From Skeletonema tropicum (Eukaryota > Bacillariophyta > Thalassiosirophyceae > Thalassiosirales > Thalassiosiraceae), in the NCBI GenBank assembly GCA_037178625.1, contig CM074134.1, positions 620,001-684,000 on the forward strand: a DNA stretch of 64,000 nucleotides, given 5' to 3'. Shown piece after piece: positions 11,396-21,685 of this stretch (position 1 is the stretch's first letter; the number at the start of each line of letters is the position of its first letter). Under the pieces are notes generated by a model. The model had not been told where the DNA came from. It searched no databases and saw nothing but the letters and a program-made list of their open reading frames with translations. The translations under genes and the position numbers were made by a program.

Positions 11396-12318
11396 ATGTC
11401 GTCAAACAAAATGAAGTATGATGAATGGGCTGACAAGCAGCGTAAAGAGAGAGGGGACACAGTAGAAGTAGGCTCGAAACGATTGAGGAAGGTAAATCCA
11501 AAATATGTCGACAACCAAAAAAGTCACAGCAACACCTCCATTGCCCAAAACAACATCAATAATGAAATTGAGTCGAATGCTGTTTCTTTGATTTTGCTGA
11601 GCTGATAGAAGATCGCATTAAGCGCTTCGGTGAAGAAATGACGAAGGCTAATGACAGTGGGAAGAAGGGAAAGGATGATAATGATATTATTGTACTGGGG
11701 GGTGATGATGAATTGACAGCTGAGGATCAAACGCCCTTCACTTCTACAATCGCAGGTTCAAAGAGCCACGCAGAAAAGTTGATGTCGAGCTTCCGCAGTA
11801 TGATTGTTTCCACTTCAATAGAAGAGTTGCAGGATTGTGTACTGACTGCAAGTGCAAGCCTTGCTTGCACAGAACATGTTATGGGTTCTACAAGCAAAGA
11901 AAGGAAAGTGAAATCATTGGTGCAGCGTTGGATAGCTTCTCCGCCCGAACGTATTAAATCAAATGAAGATGGTGAAGTAGTTGCTGAGGATATTCTCATC
12001 GAGAGGGATGTTGTTATTATTGCAAACGTGAAGATTGGAAATGGAGCAAACGCTACTACGGTGCAACGACCATTTCGTGTCATGGTGATTCATGATAAAC
12101 ATTACAACAAGTGGATGATAAGTCAATCGTCTAGTAAGAAGTGGGGGAAAGAAGCAAAGCCATACAAGGTAGACATTCGAATGCTCCGGAAGAATGAAGT
12201 TGGTGAGTATGAAGATGTCGAATTATATGATGCAGATTACAACAAGGAAGAGGTTGCAAAGCGTATTGGAGAGAATTTGATTCTCGATGTAGTTGGAAAG
12301 TTGCATGTAATTGGTTGA
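11396..12318 (+). CDS. Hypothetical protein, unknown family, between inverted repeats
   Basis: Two exons, 11396-11491 and 11602-12318, joined in phase 0 by a 110-bp GT-AG intron, giving 270 aa. The short first exon is charged (MKYDEWADKQRKERGDTVEVG). Exon 2 has an acidic helix (ELIEDRIKRFGEEMTK), a Lys/Asp-rich linker, then an apparently folded domain with helices and strands (FRSMIVSTSIEELQDCVLTASAS; VIIANVKIGN; RPFRVMVIHDKHYNKWMIS; YKVDIRMLRKNEVG). I do not recognise the family; no zinc, transposase DDE/D or nuclease motif is evident. The gene sits within a 1.37-kb segment bounded by 15-bp inverted repeats, so it may be cargo or a component of a mobile unit. That is inference. Confidence 0.65.
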
Positions 12319-12379
12319 GTTCATTAATAATGGGGTTATTTCATGTTAGACTTTTCGTAGAGGTTCAGCCTCCCTACCC

Positions 12380-12504
12380 ATGTAACCCGATGTTACAGAT
12401 CCTAGTACAAGTTTACGTAGGAATTAAATTCCTACGTCATCAGCGAGGAAGCCAGCAGTTACACATGTAACGATTTCGCGGACAGGTTGAGGCCACCCCT
12501 CCTG
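12380..12504. repeat. Right inverted repeat, GTTAC repeats and perfect palindrome
   Basis: Contains a GTAAC...GTTAC pair at about 12381-12396, a perfect 23-bp palindrome at 12415-12437 (arm ACGTAGGAATT), a GTTACACATGTAAC near-palindrome at about 12459, and at 12489-12503 the inverted copy of the 15-mer at 11135-11149. Confidence 0.6.
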
Positions 12505-12947
12505 ACGGATGCCATCAAAAAATCATTGAAGATTTTTCAGTGAGGATATTTCGCGGGCGCTCTTCCGCCCTCCTGCCGACGTAGCCCGCTGTGAGCTCAC
12601 TACAGTGGAAAATTGGTTATAACTCAATCTAATAATACCCTTATAATGACAAATTATACCCTTATAATGACCAAAAATATCCTCTCAAACCACTCCTCAA
12701 ACTAGACTATCTGCGGGTACGCCCCCATGCCCGGAGGATTCTGGAAAGCTTCAGTTCGCCTGTCGCGTGTCTATCAACTTTCATCAGTAGTTCATCAGTT
12801 CATAAGTATATCGTTGTGTGGTTTTTATCGGAGCAAACCGCTATGGCGATGGCGGTTGAATGCGTTGGTGTTAGTAGAAGTAGGTACATGAGCATAAAAG
12901 TCACACTGAAGAGCATCCTTAATTGATGATTTGTATGCATCGCAAAA
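12505..12947. other. Intergenic region upstream of VPS41
   Basis: Holds a direct repeat of ATACCCTTATAATGAC (about 12635 and 12655), 20 bp apart and AT-rich, which may belong to the VPS41 promoter. A short hairpin (AAAAATC/GATTTTT) lies near 12519-12540. Nothing coding seen. Confidence 0.4.
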
Positions 12948-15900
12948 ATGGCAGACGACCAAACAACAATGAACGAAGACAGCACTGCAATTATCGGCCC
13001 TAACGATGAAGAAATCAAATCATCGCCAGATTATAACAATGATGCTTCCTCTGAAATCGCTACAGCCACCGACACATACGATGAATACGACGATGATGAT
13101 GATGATGACGAAATCTCGCAAGATTCCTACGATGATGACGACAGAGGTAGGCCACTCCCAATGCCTCCTCTAAAATATGCACGCATTATGGGATCTCTCC
13201 CCCGCGACAACAAAAACAATAACACATCTTCTTGTGCACTCTCGGTAAAGGTGACATGCTCTACTATGGGCAGAGTCGTCATACGTCCGTCTGCAGAGGA
13301 TAAGTCGCACCATCACGCGTCGATATCGGATACTGCAAGCAATGGTGGTGGTGGTGTAAGATCAACAGCAGCAAATACTGCAGGTGTACACATTTCCAAA
13401 TACGAAGATGACGAAGATGCAGATAGATCACTCACCAAAGTATTTCATGTCATCGCCATGGGATTTCAAGATGGTAAAATTAGATTGGTCGATGTATCCT
13501 CCGGAGGCTCAGTTTTGTTCGGATCATCACTGGAAGATGGTGGTGCATGGTTTGTCAATCCGAGTTTGGCCAATAAACGTCCCGATGATCCAGATAATGA
13601 AATTGTGGCACTTTCATTTGATTCAAGTTCGACATATTTGTGTGCCATAAATGTTCGTGGCGATGCAGCAATTTTTGGACCATTGGAATGGGGTAGACAG
13701 TCTCAGAAAGTGTCAGTTACGGATGCCTCGAAGGAAGGGGCTAATCAAAATAATAAGCAGCAACAGGGATTTTTTGCAGCGTTTGTTGGTGGTGGTAATA
13801 GCACGTCAGATGAAAGCAAAGTTGTAAATAGTGTTGAGAAAGATAATGCAAACCGCGTCCTTCGGCCGCCATTCACTTTGATGAAACCACCAACATCCAC
13901 TGTGCGATTTTCGTATGCAAATCAACAAGAAGGATGTCATCCTGTTTGTATGGCACTAGATCCAGCGTATGGAAAACGGAAAGAGAGGGCAGTCTTGGTA
14001 GGATTTAATGATGGAAGACTCATTTTTTCCAAACTGCAGGGTGGAGGTGTTACTGCTGGAGTTACATCATTTTTCGGGGGAGCAGCAGCTGCATCGACTG
14101 TAAAAAAGTTGGATTCAGTTATATATCAGGGGATGGGTACTAGCTCTGTTACGTCTGGTGACAAATTTGGAATCGAGGCTATTGCTTGGAGAGGTGGGTT
14201 GGTGGCATGGGCAGATTCAAGTGGAGTGAGACTGTTTGATATTGAGTTCATGTCCCGTATTGCACATATCGATAGACCAACTGGTGCTAGGAGTAATTTG
14301 TATCCGACAGTTTCATCGCTGCGGCCCTCGATTATATTTGAGAAATCCAATTCGTTGCTGATTGGATGGGGCGATTGCTTAATGGCCATGGTGATTCGTG
14401 ATACCAAGTCATCAGCTGTCACCAAAGACGGAGCAACGGTAAGGGAAATCAAGAAGAAAACAGTCGATTGTACGATGGCATGGGAGTTGGATTGTGTCGC
14501 TTGCAGCGTTGTGCCCATTGATGAAAAGCACGTAGCTGTACTTGGATTGGTGCCTTCTGCTGGTGAATCAGATAACGAGGACAGCCAGATTGCTGGAGGT
14601 GACAATGTGATAGAGCTGCAGGTGATAAACAGAGAAGATGGGAAATCAATATCAAACGATAGTCTACCGCTCGTTGACCAGGTAGACACAAATGGTGTTG
14701 ATAACATTAAGCGCATCAGAACAGGAAATGCGTCGGAGTTTACTTTGCTGTCATCGTACGCTGTGTCGAGAATGGACAACTTTGCAGAATGGGAGGCATT
14801 AGATGACGGAGAGAAAGCCATACTGAAAAAAGAAGCAGATACTCTGGGTGTAGAGGGGACTGAGAAGTCTGGATCTAGAAAATTTTCTGATTTACATCTG
14901 CGGTGGGACATAACAAATGATGTTTGTTCGTCAGGGAAGGAAATATTACAAGATGCGTTAGCCTTTGATCATGAGGACGATGACGAATCAACATCGTCGC
15001 AATTGAGTGCCTGCAGTGACAACTATGTGTTTGCACTATCAGAGCCCATAAACCCTGACATTTTGTCATCAGATTTGGATCACTCTGCAAGGTCATCGCC
15101 TCCCATCATGGCAGTTGTCTACAAGCATGATGTGTGTCTTGTGCAGACACGAGATGTAGATGATGCAATATCATTTGCTAGGTCAACGGGAAAATCTGCA
15201 CTTGCTTTGAAGTATGCATTAGCGCATCGACGAGACATTCGACGGCATGAGTTAGACCTTTTAGTTGACAACTACTTCTCAGCTTTACTCCGCTTCGGTA
15301 GACATCCCGATGAAGGAAAACCTCTATCTTTTTCTCGAGTAAGAATTGCCGCAGAGTCGCTGCCGATACTTCTCGGAGGAGACTCACGCATGTGGCAACG
15401 TTGGATCTTCATGTTTGCTAGAATACCTGGCGGTCTCTTTCTGATAAGAGAAAAGATACCTGTGAGAGATCCCCATTTACCAAGTTACGTATTTGAAATG
15501 GTATTAGAGAAAATGCTAGAGGAAACAGTGCACCATAACTCCCAGGGCTCTAAAGTTTCGGAAGAATATGATGGTCATGACGCCGCATCAGACAAGATGA
15601 CCGATTTATTTCTTGAGACGCTTCGCAGTTGGGGTCCAACTTCGTCTCTCCGTAAACGGATTCAATTGCGGAGATATTACAACCAAAAGTCGAGGAGCGA
15701 TTTATCCTTAGTTGCTTTCGTTAAACAAGCAGAAAAAGATCTCCAAAGAAGGATCAGTCAGACTGCCTTTGGGGTTTTGTCGGATGAAAGAAAGGATCCC
15801 GCATCCATGATGGAAAACATTTCGACCCGGCAAGCTATTGATGCTTCGAAGGATTCATTATTTGACATTGATAATTTGATTGGCAAGTTTCATTCTGGGC

Positions 15901-17348
15901 TTCAACTGAATGGCAAGTCAACTGGCCAAGATTACCAATCTCCGAATATCCTGATTGGAAGGAACAGTGATCTCACAAGTATTTTTGCCATTGCGGAGCT
16001 TGAAATGATGAGAGAAAAGTTTGACCGAGCTCTTGGTTACTATCTATCAATTGGTAGCTCATTCATGACTGAGTCCTTGCCCTTACTTGAAGAAGCAGCA
16101 GTTTTGACCGTGAATCACTCTCCGGAGAAACTTGCTGTGGCTGATGTTACTGGAACAAAATATGATCATGTAATATCACTGCTTGAAATGCACCAACTTC
16201 ATTATATTTTGTTGAACAGAAATTATTCATTCGTTGACAAACCTGAAGGCAGCACCGAGCCACCTATCGTCGCTCTGATCATGTTGGTGGGTCTATCAAA
16301 AGCTGGGCGCTTTTTAGTGGACTGTTTATCTCCGCCAGATTCGAAGTCGGACGCTGATGAGGAGATGGATGACACCAACTCGAGTAGTGATTCGAATCTG
16401 CCGCTGGATGCCATCGCTACCCAATTGGCTTCGAGACCGAAACTTTTATATTGGTTCTTGTTCCAAGTATTCACAAAGAGGCCTGAAATGTATGTCAACT
16501 TTCCTACAACATCCGTCCCTCCCTTGTCCATAACGAATCTTCATCGGGCACAATTTTCACTATTTCTCGACTACGCCGACGAGAATGAGGGTGAAATTAT
16601 AAGTGAGGCAATGTCGTTAACTTCTATGGCAATTGATTCAGATTCTCCATTCATGTCTTTTCTCCGGGCGACGATTCCCCACGGAGGTGTCGATGCTGTA
16701 ACCGTCAGGCAAAGGCTGGGCTCATATCGAGGTGGCAGAGTAGATAACCCTGTATTTGCACGGGAGCTCGCCTTTGTAACTGAGAAGTTCGGTAAAGGAA
16801 CTCTTGGTGAGTCAAAGGAGGTTCTAAATCTTTACCTTTTAGGTGCGAAGAATTTGTCCATGGCAGTTGCATTTGCTGAAAGAGACACAAAACACTCGAA
16901 AGATCTCTGGAAGATGCTTGTGGATCACTGTACGGTATCCGATCCATCAAGTGATGCAAGCGAGAAGGGTGCCCTGTTCGGTTCTCTTCTCGAAGCTGCA
17001 GCCCACTGTGGTGCGGACTTGTCCTCACTTGTGTCTAGCATTCCCGAAGGAATGTCAATTGAAGGACTGAGGCCCAAACTTATCGCTGCAATTACAGATT
17101 ACCGTCACAAGGTGCGAATCCACGAGTATACAGCTGATGCACTTTCGGAGGACAAAGTTAGTTTGCTTCGCGAGTTGTGCCATCTTTCACGCCGTGGCGA
17201 AAGGGCCGTTGAAAGGAGTGTGAGAGAAGATGCTCACAAACAAAATGTACACTCCAGTAACAAACTCAGTCTACTGAAGATGCAGAGAAAGAAATCAGGC
17301 GCGACGTCAATGCGACATCCCAGTTCGTTCTCATTATCAATCAGATAA
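12948..17348 (+). CDS. VPS41: Vacuolar sorting protein 41 homologue (HOPS subunit)
   Basis: Intronless 1466-aa protein, longer than the roughly 850-1000 aa usual for VPS41, because of an acidic N-terminus and linkers. The first part shows WD-type beta-propeller features (VIAMGFQDGKIRLVDVSSGG; IVALSFDSSSTYLCAINVRGD; FGIEAIAWRGGLVAWADSSGVRLFD). The diagnostic VPS41 block is NLYPTVSSLRP followed by SLLIGWGDCLMAMVI. The second half is helical and fits the clathrin heavy-chain repeat region (ALKYALAHRRDIRRHELDLLVDNYF; LPILLGGDSRMWQRWIFMFARI; LPSYVFEMVLEKML). I see no C-terminal RING finger; the protein ends in a basic Ser-rich tail. VPS41 tethers late endosomes and AP-3 vesicles to the vacuole with Rab7. 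Its stop is 31 bp from that of the convergent TMEM144-like gene. Confidence 0.82.
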   Translation: MADDQTTMNEDSTAIIGPNDEEIKSSPDYNNDASSEIATATDTYDEYDDDDDDDEISQDSYDDDDRGRPLPMPPLKYARIMGSLPRDNKNNNTSSCALSVKVTCSTMGRVVIRPSAEDKSHHHASISDTASNGGGGVRSTAANTAGVHISKYEDDEDADRSLTKVFHVIAMGFQDGKIRLVDVSSGGSVLFGSSLEDGGAWFVNPSLANKRPDDPDNEIVALSFDSSSTYLCAINVRGDAAIFGPLEWGRQSQKVSVTDASKEGANQNNKQQQGFFAAFVGGGNSTSDESKVVNSVEKDNANRVLRPPFTLMKPPTSTVRFSYANQQEGCHPVCMALDPAYGKRKERAVLVGFNDGRLIFSKLQGGGVTAGVTSFFGGAAAASTVKKLDSVIYQGMGTSSVTSGDKFGIEAIAWRGGLVAWADSSGVRLFDIEFMSRIAHIDRPTGARSNLYPTVSSLRPSIIFEKSNSLLIGWGDCLMAMVIRDTKSSAVTKDGATVREIKKKTVDCTMAWELDCVACSVVPIDEKHVAVLGLVPSAGESDNEDSQIAGGDNVIELQVINREDGKSISNDSLPLVDQVDTNGVDNIKRIRTGNASEFTLLSSYAVSRMDNFAEWEALDDGEKAILKKEADTLGVEGTEKSGSRKFSDLHLRWDITNDVCSSGKEILQDALAFDHEDDDESTSSQLSACSDNYVFALSEPINPDILSSDLDHSARSSPPIMAVVYKHDVCLVQTRDVDDAISFARSTGKSALALKYALAHRRDIRRHELDLLVDNYFSALLRFGRHPDEGKPLSFSRVRIAAESLPILLGGDSRMWQRWIFMFARIPGGLFLIREKIPVRDPHLPSYVFEMVLEKMLEETVHHNSQGSKVSEEYDGHDAASDKMTDLFLETLRSWGPTSSLRKRIQLRRYYNQKSRSDLSLVAFVKQAEKDLQRRISQTAFGVLSDERKDPASMMENISTRQAIDASKDSLFDIDNLIGKFHSGLQLNGKSTGQDYQSPNILIGRNSDLTSIFAIAELEMMREKFDRALGYYLSIGSSFMTESLPLLEEAAVLTVNHSPEKLAVADVTGTKYDHVISLLEMHQLHYILLNRNYSFVDKPEGSTEPPIVALIMLVGLSKAGRFLVDCLSPPDSKSDADEEMDDTNSSSDSNLPLDAIATQLASRPKLLYWFLFQVFTKRPEMYVNFPTTSVPPLSITNLHRAQFSLFLDYADENEGEIISEAMSLTSMAIDSDSPFMSFLRATIPHGGVDAVTVRQRLGSYRGGRVDNPVFARELAFVTEKFGKGTLGESKEVLNLYLLGAKNLSMAVAFAERDTKHSKDLWKMLVDHCTVSDPSSDASEKGALFGSLLEAAAHCGADLSSLVSSIPEGMSIEGLRPKLIAAITDYRHKVRIHEYTADALSEDKVSLLRELCHLSRRGERAVERSVREDAHKQNVHSSNKLSLLKMQRKKSGATSMRHPSSFSLSIR

Positions 17349-17379
17349 ATAGTAGATAAGTGCTAATAGTACATTGATT

Positions 17380-18612
17380 TTATCTCCCTGGTCCCCCCCC
17401 ACCACCACTCTCATAGCCAAGGAGAAGAATGCCCAAGATGGTAACAAAGGCCGACACAAACCATTTCACGATCGTTTTGGGCTTTGTAACTTCCCGATAA
17501 TAGAATATTCCCCAGAGGCCTGCAACTAATAATGCCGCTTGTGACGCTGGATAGCCCACGCCTTGGCCTAACTGTTGTACAGCCACTATACTACCCACAT
17601 TCCCAAGAGACCAAAGCGTCCCCGCTGTTGCGCCAGGTAACCACATCACCCTAAAATGAAACGGTGGCAGCACTGCATACCCTCTCTTGATTGACTTTAA
17701 CTTGAACGCCATGAATGAAAATCTACAAATCCAAATGAAAATTGTTACAAGCAAGGCACCAGTGCCAAACGATATGACATAGCCGAGTCCACCTGTATCC
17801 CCTTTGGAATAATGCATTGGTACCAAACAACTTCCACCCCACGTCCCACAAAGAAGAGCTGAAATTAGCCCTAAATTCCGTCTCTGAAATGTTTTGCCAC
17901 ACACGATGATTACTCCACTGCCAGGTGGTAGTTGTTGTTTCTCTCTCACTGGTTCAGCAGACGAGATCTCTAATGAGTTTGCAAGAGGATTGCGCTGCGA
18001 TTCATTCTCATAGGACGAAGTGGATGATGTTGATGATGTTGTCGAATTATCATTTAAAAATGCATCTTGCTCTTCTTCATCTTCAAAGTTATATTCATCC
18101 TCATCATCATAATCATTATTATTTGTTGTGTCTTCACCACGATCATCATGCTCATGATCCGTATCCACCCAGTCCGAAGTCGAATAATGACTCATCCCAT
18201 ACAAACCACCCATAATCAACCACACCGCCGAATACGCCATAATCTGACTCTTGGCCGGCTCCCTGAATATTATATTACCCCATATAAAGCTCACCATGAC
18301 AATGCTCGACGCCACAATCCCCTGTGATATAGCCAAGCCGGCATTCCGAATAGCAAAGATGTTAAATGCTCCACCGGGTACCCAAAATAGACCCGAGACA
18401 ACCCCCCACCACGTAAAGGTGACTTCTTGGCCTAATAGAATGACAAGCCAGCTGGTTAAGAAGCACATGAGACTTTTGTAGGATTGCATTACTAGTGGAT
18501 CGATGTCGACTTTGGTAGCGGCATCGCCTTTGATTGGGACGGCGAAGGAGCCGAAGCCTATGGCTCCGACGAAGGCTGCGAACCAGCCCAATACTAGATT
18601 TGGTTCCGCCAT
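17380..18612 (-). CDS. TMEM144-like multi-pass transporter (drug/metabolite transporter type)
   Basis: Intronless 410-aa membrane protein. It opens with LGWFAAFVGAIGFGSFAVPIKGD, the signature start of TMEM144 family proteins, followed by about nine further hydrophobic segments, e.g. LMCFLTSWLVILLG, WWGVVSGLFWVPGGAFNIFAI, ISQGIVASSIVMVSFIWGNIIF, LGLISALLCGTWGGSCLVPM and GYPASQAALLVAGLWGIFYY. A large acidic cytosolic loop, rich in Asp/Glu/Asn, splits the two five-helix halves. TMEM144 proteins resemble bacterial sugar-uptake (GRP/RhaT-like) transporters, so a carbohydrate substrate is plausible but unproven. The C-terminus ends in a Gly run. The gene is convergent with VPS41 and divergent from the RluA-type gene. 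Confidence 0.85.
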   Translation of the reverse strand: MAEPNLVLGWFAAFVGAIGFGSFAVPIKGDAATKVDIDPLVMQSYKSLMCFLTSWLVILLGQEVTFTWWGVVSGLFWVPGGAFNIFAIRNAGLAISQGIVASSIVMVSFIWGNIIFREPAKSQIMAYSAVWLIMGGLYGMSHYSTSDWVDTDHEHDDRGEDTTNNNDYDDEDEYNFEDEEEQDAFLNDNSTTSSTSSTSSYENESQRNPLANSLEISSAEPVREKQQLPPGSGVIIVCGKTFQRRNLGLISALLCGTWGGSCLVPMHYSKGDTGGLGYVISFGTGALLVTIFIWICRFSFMAFKLKSIKRGYAVLPPFHFRVMWLPGATAGTLWSLGNVGSIVAVQQLGQGVGYPASQAALLVAGLWGIFYYREVTKPKTIVKWFVSAFVTILGILLLGYESGGGGGPGR

Positions 18613-19050
18613 GACGATATATATATTGTGAGTAAGATATTATGGTAGACGACAAGATGACCCTGCCTGATGTCTACACTGCTCTCCCGGTCATTGCGGC
18701 GCAATTATCGTCACTTTTGAATCGGAATTTTGTCTTTTTGTCTTCATCTTTGTCGCCGAAAATCGCTTCTCATGAGAGATTCACGATGGTTCACATCTTG
18801 TGTGTTTCGACTATTGTATAAAAAATTTCTCTAGCTTGTCCTTAAGTACTGATAGTGCACACATTATGTCAAATGTGACAAATTTTGTGAGGAACTCAGA
18901 GAGACGTTAACTATCATCGTGAACCATCGTGTAAGAGGATCCATCATGTCAGATCATGTCGATCGCCACTATCGCCACCCACAGGCCCGCATGCCAAGTT
19001 CAAGTAGGCACAGGTCGCCTTACGATAAGCAGCCGTAATGAGACTGCAGC
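18613..19050. promoter_or_regulatory. Divergent intergenic region with 13-bp inverted repeat
   Basis: Separates TMEM144-like (minus) from the RluA-type gene (plus). CACGATGGTTCAC at 18782-18794 recurs as its exact reverse complement at 18919-18931, 124 bp apart; a GTCAAATGTGAC palindrome lies between. A role in regulation of the two genes is inference. Confidence 0.4.
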
Positions 19051-20076
19051 ATGTCCTCCCCTACCATCCCTCAACATCTTCAAATCCGAATCATCCATGC
19101 CGATGATGACATCATCGTCGTCGATAAGCCTGCCAACTTACGTTCGGTACCAGGACATGCCGATTCGCCGACTGACACTACAATTAAGCTCAAGAAACCA
19201 TCCGACAGGCTGACTGCAGTGGAAGCGTGGATTCAAGCCATCAAAAGCATCCCCACCACTGCTCCTGATGATGATGATGATGATGATAACGGTGGTTCGT
19301 ATGAAAATGAATATGTAAAAGAATTGCTTCAAAATATAAGCACTACCAAGAATCTGTCGAGTATACCGCGTAAACTTGAGCCATTTGCACGATATGTAGT
19401 TCGAAATCGAAAGCGTCTGCTTCCTTCTTACGTGGATGATGATGATGATGATGATGATCAGCCCGAAAGTAGTAATAATGAAACTCCACAAAAGAAGCAA
19501 AGAACAAATAATGTTCAAAATACAAAACAACAAATGTCTATAATACCGCCATCGCTAAGAAGTGCAGCCGATGAAGCATTCTCCATCATTCAAAGATTGC
19601 ACATACCTCTAATGAATTTACCAACACCAACACAAGATTGGGAGTCGGCACAGGGACAACTTCGTCTACTTGGCTATGGTGACTTTGCAAATGAAAACAA
19701 CATTATCAATCACAAACTACTACCATCATCCACTACTACTAGCGAAAAATTCAAATTGCACGTTGTACATAGACTAGATTGTCAAACATCCGGGGTGTTA
19801 CTATTCGCTCGAAATCCAGAGTCTGCATCCAAACTCTGCAAGGCTTGGAGAGAACGAGATGCAGTGCAGAAGATGTATGTAGCTCATGTGATGCGTTGGC
19901 CGCCTTATATGGATCAGAAGCTTGAGGAGGGTACTATTGAATTATCATTGGCAGCATCGAGAACGGAGCGTATCAAGTGGGAAGTACGTGAGTTAGATGA
20001 TGGGGGTAAGCCAAGTACAACAAAGTGGAAAATATACAAAGACGATGAAGCAGATAATAATAGTGGTGAAGAACAC

Positions 20077-20122
<46 letters not shown>

Positions 20123-20355
20123 CGAAGGAAGGAGTCGTTTTGGAACTGCATCCAATCACAGGCAGAACACACCAGCTGAGAATCCACTGTGCAGAGGTTG
20201 GGAGCGGCATCGTAGGAGATTCACTCTATGGAGACTCGCCTGTGCCATGGGACGCGGGTAATCCTACAATTCTCAAGTTGCATGCCCAAATGCTATCGCT
20301 GAGACATCCTCGAAGTGGAGAACAGATGACATTCCAAGCTTCCAAGTTGTGGTGA
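19051..20355 (+). CDS. RluA-family RNA pseudouridine synthase
   Basis: Intronless 434-aa protein. The N-terminus carries IRIIHADDDIIVVDKPANLRSVPGH, the usual RluA entry block. The catalytic motif is HVVHRLDCQTSGVLLFARN, with the Asp of HRLD. It is followed by KMYVAHVMRWP and the C-terminal substrate block LELHPITGRTHQLRIHCAEVGSGIVGDSLYG. Between entry and catalytic blocks sits an insert of about 160 aa with two Asp runs (GAT repeats at 19268-19287 and 19434-19458). A run of threonines encoded by (ACA)n at about 20077-20122 interrupts the domain after the catalytic motif. No clear targeting peptide is seen, so compartment is open. The gene ends 15 bp from the convergent HMG-methyltransferase gene. 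Confidence 0.9.
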
Positions 20356-20370
20356 TTTCTTTTTTTTAAC

Positions 20371-21354
20371 TTATAGTTTCCTTTTGCAATGTAACAAATG
20401 AAAAACATCGGGTTTTACTAGATCTGCTTCTGTGAACGTGTCCACATCAACAACATCAAACAGTTTATGAATTCCTTCCATAAACAACTCATGGGCCTCC
20501 TTCCCTCTTTGTTGATATGTGATGAACACTTCGGTAGAATCATGTGTGTATTGGTCCAGTGTTCGGAGTAATGGTGCAATCAAGCTTGACAACCATACAC
20601 AGTCTGCAACTAGTAGTACATCTGCCTTGCTGTTGTTGTCCTTGCCACGAAGTAATTCATCAATAGGTGGAGGTTGAAACCAATCACATTCTTTGCAGCT
20701 CACTATGACATCTTTGACATTCCAAGCAACTCGATTGATGTCTACATTTTCTTTCATTAGTGGTAACGCATACGATAAATCAGTCATGACAACCTCCCTA
20801 CATCCACAAATAGCAGCTGCCACTCCGACAACGCCACAACCAGAGCCAAGTTCAATCACTCGTTTATCTTTCACAATGTTTGGTACTTTTTCGATATATC
20901 TCGCAAGCAACAGAGCGCCGTCCCATACATTTAGTCCAGTACCACCATCTTCTCCAATGTGGGAGCTATTGTTTTGCTCTTTTATTATCAGAGTTGTGTT
21001 AGCAAATGATATCCCTTCCGGATCAAATGGGAAGAAGCGTCCCATTAGCAAGAGACGACTTTCAGATGATGATGATGATGACTCTACAGGCGGCTCATAG
21101 GTTGCCATTTCTTTTTTGTATCGTATTCTATCCCTTCTTGCCAGTTTATGCCAAGTTTCTTTTTCAACATCACTCAGACTGTTTTTGAATTCCTCCTCAT
21201 ACAATTCATCAGATTGCGTTTGAGCATCATCGTCGGCAACATCATTATTTTTTGGCTTGGTTGCCTCTTCCTCCTTTCGCCTTGCTTGTATATAGAATTC
21301 CAGCGCAGTCAGTGGCTGCTTCGGTGCATTGGGGTCTCTGACATCGGATGACAT
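20371..21354 (-). CDS. HMG-box protein with METTL21/Methyltransf_16-type lysine methyltransferase domain
   Basis: Intronless 327-aa protein. Residues 6-95 look like an HMG box: DPNAPKQPLTALEFYIQARRKEEE, then LSDVEKETWHKLARRDRIRYKKEMATYEPP, separated by an acidic insert. The rest is a seven-beta-strand methyltransferase of family 16: GLNVWDGALLLARYIE, VIELGSGCGVVGVAAAICG (SAM-binding motif I), VVMTDLSYALPLMKENVDIN, and VLLVADCVWLSSLIAPLLRTL, where the usual D/E-x-x-Y/W motif would lie. Members of this family methylate lysines in chaperones and elongation factors; an HMG box suggests a chromatin substrate, which is inference. The HMG box appears to be genuinely part of the same frame, with no stop or splice signal between. 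Confidence 0.85.
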   Translation of the reverse strand: MSSDVRDPNAPKQPLTALEFYIQARRKEEEATKPKNNDVADDDAQTQSDELYEEEFKNSLSDVEKETWHKLARRDRIRYKKEMATYEPPVESSSSSSESRLLLMGRFFPFDPEGISFANTTLIIKEQNNSSHIGEDGGTGLNVWDGALLLARYIEKVPNIVKDKRVIELGSGCGVVGVAAAICGCREVVMTDLSYALPLMKENVDINRVAWNVKDVIVSCKECDWFQPPPIDELLRGKDNNSKADVLLVADCVWLSSLIAPLLRTLDQYTHDSTEVFITYQQRGKEAHELFMEGIHKLFDVVDVDTFTEADLVKPDVFHLLHCKRKL

Positions 21355-21685
21355 GGTATGTACTGGACTCTATGGTGAAATAAGGAGGATAGGATAATGA
21401 TGGAAGAGGTTGATGGGGAGGATGATCTTTTGATACTAATTCCGACGTACATTTTATGTAGATGCAGCTGACTGAAAATTGAAATTCCTTTCAACTTTTT
21501 GTCGTCACTCATCTGAATCTGCGGCTCGATCATCGATGTTATATAGATCTAACCTGGATCGTCATAATCAGGACGACGACAACAATTGGATGACAGTGGA
21601 TAAGCGCAGTTCGTCATAAGCAGCACATATCATAATCCATCAATTTGCAAATAATCGACAAAAAACAGTCTGTATCTATTGTACC
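21355..21685. other. Divergent intergenic region
   Basis: About 330 bp between the HMG-methyltransferase (minus) and WDR24 (plus) starts. No repeat or motif that I can support. Confidence 0.4.

Noticed and set aside
11492..11601. Frame break in the unknown gene at 11.5 kb
   Set aside because: A clean GT-AG intron of 110 bp in phase 0 explains it, so it was not counted among frame breaks.
14126..14911. Long minus-strand open frame of 261 codons inside VPS41
   Set aside because: Fully antisense to a conserved coding region; protein is low in pattern and looks like a shadow.
19914..20210. Open frames with poly-Val, poly-Leu or poly-Cys runs on the minus strand
   Set aside because: All are readings of the (ACA)n/(TGT)n repeat in the RluA gene.
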